A stretch of DNA of 16,162 bases from positions 1 to 16,162 of the forward strand of contig CAJFUT010000092.1 of NCBI GenBank assembly GCA_904420255.1. The letters are read 5' to 3'. Below the pieces are notes generated by a model. It made no database searches, was not told where the DNA came from, and was given only the letters and a program-made list of their open reading frames with translations. This document shows, one piece after another, positions 14,365-16,162 of this stretch. Source of the stretch: an uncultured Angelakisella sp. (lineage in GTDB: Bacteria; Bacillota; Clostridia; Oscillospirales; Ruminococcaceae). The stretch's first letter is position 1, and each line of letters starts with the position of its first letter. A program made the position numbers and the translations under genes.

Positions 14365-14991
14365 GTGGAACAAGAAACGAAAAGGGCATGGATTAGTGAC
14401 GAATTGCTGGCTGCGTACGAAGGCGTTGCGCCGGCTACGCTGGGGCATATGAATGATCTGCGGTTTATGGACAGCGGCATTAAGCCTGTTTACCGGAGAT
14501 GCCATCTGGTGGGGCGGGCCTTTACAGTTCGGGCGCCGGGCGGTGTGGACATTAAGATCCTCAATGAGGTCACGAATCAGGCAAGGCCGGGGGACGTCAT
14601 TGTGGTGGACCGCTGCGGGGATACCGAACACGCTGTCATTGGGGAATTCCGGGCGCTGGACCACCTGCGGCGGGGTATTGCCGGCTGGGTGGTGGATGGC
14701 GCCATCTGTGACGCTGTGGCCATCGGGGATATGGCGTTCCCAACCTTCAGCCGCACTGTTTCGGCTTTGGTGGGTAAACCGGTAGGGCTGCAGGGGCAGC
14801 TGAATATTCCGGTTACCTGCGGAGGCGTTGTGGTCAATCCCGGTGATCTGGTGCTGGGGGATGACGACGGTGTGGTGGTGCTTTCCCCGGAAGAGGCGGA
14901 ACGCCTGCTTCCCAGGTGCCTGGAAGTGGAAAGAAAAGAAATCGAGCGTCGGAAAGATGCGAAGGATATCCTGGAAAGAAATAAATATTGA
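14365..14991 (+). CDS. RraA-family protein A (aldolase/decarboxylase-like) with altered active site
   Basis: 208 residues, the length of RraA-family proteins, which include HMG/CHA aldolases (4-hydroxy-4-methyl-2-oxoglutarate / 4-carboxy-4-hydroxy-2-oxoadipate) and oxaloacetate decarboxylases, as well as the E. coli RNase E inhibitor RraA. It keeps IGEFRA (92-97), DG (111-112), and GDDDGVV (165-171). The catalytic GxxRD motif reads GAICD (112-116): Cys115 stands where Arg is expected. So either it is inactive, or it depends on the neighbouring paralogue, or its chemistry differs. GTG 14365 is the start, with AAGGAGG 9 bases upstream. It is the first gene after the sigma-54 promoter. Confidence 0.87.
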   Translation: MEQETKRAWISDELLAAYEGVAPATLGHMNDLRFMDSGIKPVYRRCHLVGRAFTVRAPGGVDIKILNEVTNQARPGDVIVVDRCGDTEHAVIGEFRALDHLRRGIAGWVVDGAICDAVAIGDMAFPTFSRTVSALVGKPVGLQGQLNIPVTCGGVVVNPGDLVLGDDDGVVVLSPEEAERLLPRCLEVERKEIERRKDAKDILERNKY

Positions 14992-15014
14992 GAAGATTGA
15001 CAGGAGGAAGAAAA

Positions 15015-15635
15015 ATGGATGTTCAGCGTTTTCAAAATTTTATGGCGGCGGCGGCCAACGATTCGCTGAAGGGCCTGTGGGCGATGGACCCAGGCATCAA
15101 AAGCATGGTGCCGGGGAAGGTGATGGCAGGGCCGGCTTTTACGGTAAAATGCTATCCCGGTAGCATTATCACCGTGCATAAAGCTCTGCTGGAAGCGAAG
15201 CCCGGCGATGTGCTGGTGGTGGATGGGGATAATGACACCCATGGAGCCCTGCTGGGGGAATTGATGGCGCTTCAGTGCAAAGTCAACGGGTTTGCCGGCG
15301 TGGTTATCGACGGTTGCGTCCGGGACTACCGGGGATTGGGCGAGTTAGGCTTCCCCGTATTTGCTCGGTATGTGACTCCCCGAGTAGGCACCAACCGCCG
15401 CCTGGGTGAGGTTCAAACGGATGTGTCCTGCGGCGGGCTGGTGGTTCATCCCGGCGATTGGATCATGGGCGATGACGATGGCGTGGTGGTGATCCCCAAG
15501 GAACGCCTGGACGAAATCGTAGAAAAAGCGGAAGGCGTGGAAATCCATGAGCAGGAAGTGGCGGAGCGCATTCGTAAAGGTGAGCAGCTGGCGGATATCC
15601 TCAATATGAGGGCCAGCATCTATCCCGAAGGATAA
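15015..15635 (+). CDS. RraA-family protein B (aldolase/decarboxylase-like), intact motif
   Basis: 206 residues, paralogous to the gene before it. The active-site motif is complete: Asp99-Gly100-x-x-Arg103-Asp104 (DGCVRD), preceded by LLGELMALQ (79-87) and followed by GDDDGVVVIP. It probably catalyses retro-aldol cleavage or decarboxylation of a 2-oxo acid with a divalent metal. ATG 15015 has AGGAGGAAG just upstream; a TTG at 14988 overlapping the stop of the first gene is possible but lacks a site. It begins 23 bases after the first RraA gene. With the neighbouring lipoprotein it suggests uptake and carbon-carbon cleavage of one compound. E. coli-type RNase E control is unlikely in this operon. 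Confidence 0.88.
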   Translation: MDVQRFQNFMAAAANDSLKGLWAMDPGIKSMVPGKVMAGPAFTVKCYPGSIITVHKALLEAKPGDVLVVDGDNDTHGALLGELMALQCKVNGFAGVVIDGCVRDYRGLGELGFPVFARYVTPRVGTNRRLGEVQTDVSCGGLVVHPGDWIMGDDDGVVVIPKERLDEIVEKAEGVEIHEQEVAERIRKGEQLADILNMRASIYPEG

Positions 15636-15661
15636 GTACAGGGGAAGGAAAGGAGAGTACG

Positions 15662-16162
15662 ATGAAAAAGCTTCAGAGAATTACAGCGTTCCTTTTGGCG
15701 GCAGCATTAGCGGTTACCATGTTCGGCTGCGGAGGAAGTTCCGACGCGGTTTCCGGCAGCGGGACCGGAGAAAGTGGGGAAGAGATTTCCCAGATAGTGC
15801 TTCCCATTATTGCGGATCCAGGGACCATGAATCCCTTGAATGCGAAATCCACCGCCGAGGTGGTGATGGCCCGGGTGTTTTTCAATGGCCTCTGCCGTTA
15901 CGATCCGGAAACTTATGAGCCTGCCCCCAGCCTTGCCGAGCGGTGGGAAACCAGTGAGGACGGGCTGACATGGACCTTCTATCTGCGGCAGGATGTCAAG
16001 TGGCACGACGGGGAGCCCTTCACCGCCGAGGATGTGAAATTCAGTATGGATACTTTCCTTTCCCCTGAGTTTTTAGGGGCCCGGTATCTCGGTGAGGTGG
16101 AATCTACCGAAGTGGTGGATGATTACACTGTGAAATTTCATATGTCCAATCCCTTCCCGGCA
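15662..16162 (+). CDS. Family 5 extracellular solute-binding lipoprotein (ABC importer), 5' part
   Basis: Only the first 167 codons are in the window; the frame is open to the edge. A lipoprotein signal peptide (MKKLQRITAFLLAAALAV, then TMFGC) puts the lipid-anchored Cys at residue 23, after which a Gly/Ser-rich linker leads into the mature domain. PGTMNPLN, FNGLCRYDPET, PAPSLAERWE, GLTWTFYLRQDVKWHDGEPF and TAEDVKFS are signatures of the SBP_bac_5 (DppA/OppA/NikA) family, which binds peptides, nickel complexes, or other small solutes outside the membrane. AAAGGAG lies about 6 bases before the ATG. It follows RraA-B by 26 bases, so it belongs to the sigma-54 operon, and permease genes are expected beyond the window. 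Confidence 0.9.
   Translation, partial: MKKLQRITAFLLAAALAVTMFGCGGSSDAVSGSGTGESGEEISQIVLPIIADPGTMNPLNAKSTAEVVMARVFFNGLCRYDPETYEPAPSLAERWETSEDGLTWTFYLRQDVKWHDGEPFTAEDVKFSMDTFLSPEFLGARYLGEVESTEVVDDYTVKFHMSNPFPA

Noticed and set aside
14988..15014. TTG start of RraA-B overlapping the RraA-A stop
   Set aside because: It has no ribosome binding site of its own, whereas ATG 15015 directly follows AGGAGGAAG and matches the family N-terminus.
1..16162. CRISPR array, insertion sequence, integrase or rRNA
   Set aside because: No regularly spaced repeats, no transposase or integrase-like protein and no rRNA sequence were seen on either strand.

Overview
The window looks like part of a chromosome from a GC-rich Clostridia (Firmicutes), most like the gut Oscillospiraceae (Flavonifractor/Pseudoflavonifractor-type). 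The reasons are strong AGGAGG ribosome binding sites before almost every gene, a complete mannose-family PTS, HutC-type GntR and sigma-54 (LevR/NtrC-like) regulators, and very GC-rich genes separated by AT-rich promoter regions. The organism call is an inference; no RNA marker gene is present. Genes left of about 5.5 kb use almost only G or C at third codon positions. Genes to the right are visibly less extreme, so the right part may be an accessory region.

Left block (minus strand, 10-3059): a three-gene redox operon of a GlpA-like FAD enzyme with a C-terminal [2Fe-2S] (BFD-like) domain, a two-dinucleotide-fold FAD/NAD oxidoreductase, and a small Cys-motif DUF1667 protein. This trio is the usual Clostridia version of an anaerobic glycerol-3-phosphate (or related hydroxy-acid) dehydrogenase. 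Next (3296-5471): a pair of short chromate-transporter (CHR) proteins on the minus strand, divergent from a LysR regulator. Their shared AT-rich intergenic region carries a near-perfect 29-bp palindrome placed where a LysR protein would both activate the transporter promoter and repress its own.

Middle block (5661-11874, plus strand): the most unusual cluster. The order is GntR/UTRA regulator, COG2159-type amidohydrolase, PTS IIB-IIC-IID (mannose/sorbose family), a second amidohydrolase paralogue that has lost two predicted metal ligands, a 123-bp foldable inverted-repeat element, an ADP-ribosylglycohydrolase-family enzyme, and the PTS IIA, closed by a perfect 18-bp terminator stem. All four parts of one PTS permease are present, but none of the usual sugar-phosphate isomerases, aldolases or deglycases. 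My inference is a PTS-coupled pathway in which an N-glycosidic compound is imported and phosphorylated, cut by the ADP-ribosylglycohydrolase homologue, and processed by the amidohydrolase pair.

Right block (12079-16162): a sigma-54 activator (minus strand) with an N-terminal sensor, PAS-like domain, AAA+ domain and an unusual winged-helix C-terminus. It faces a plus-strand operon with a clear -24/-12 promoter. That operon encodes two RraA-family (aldolase/decarboxylase-like) proteins, the first with Cys in place of the catalytic Arg, followed by the start of an oligopeptide/solute-binding lipoprotein of an ABC importer that runs off the window. The expected design is that the activator senses a metabolite and turns on uptake plus RraA-mediated C-C bond cleavage.
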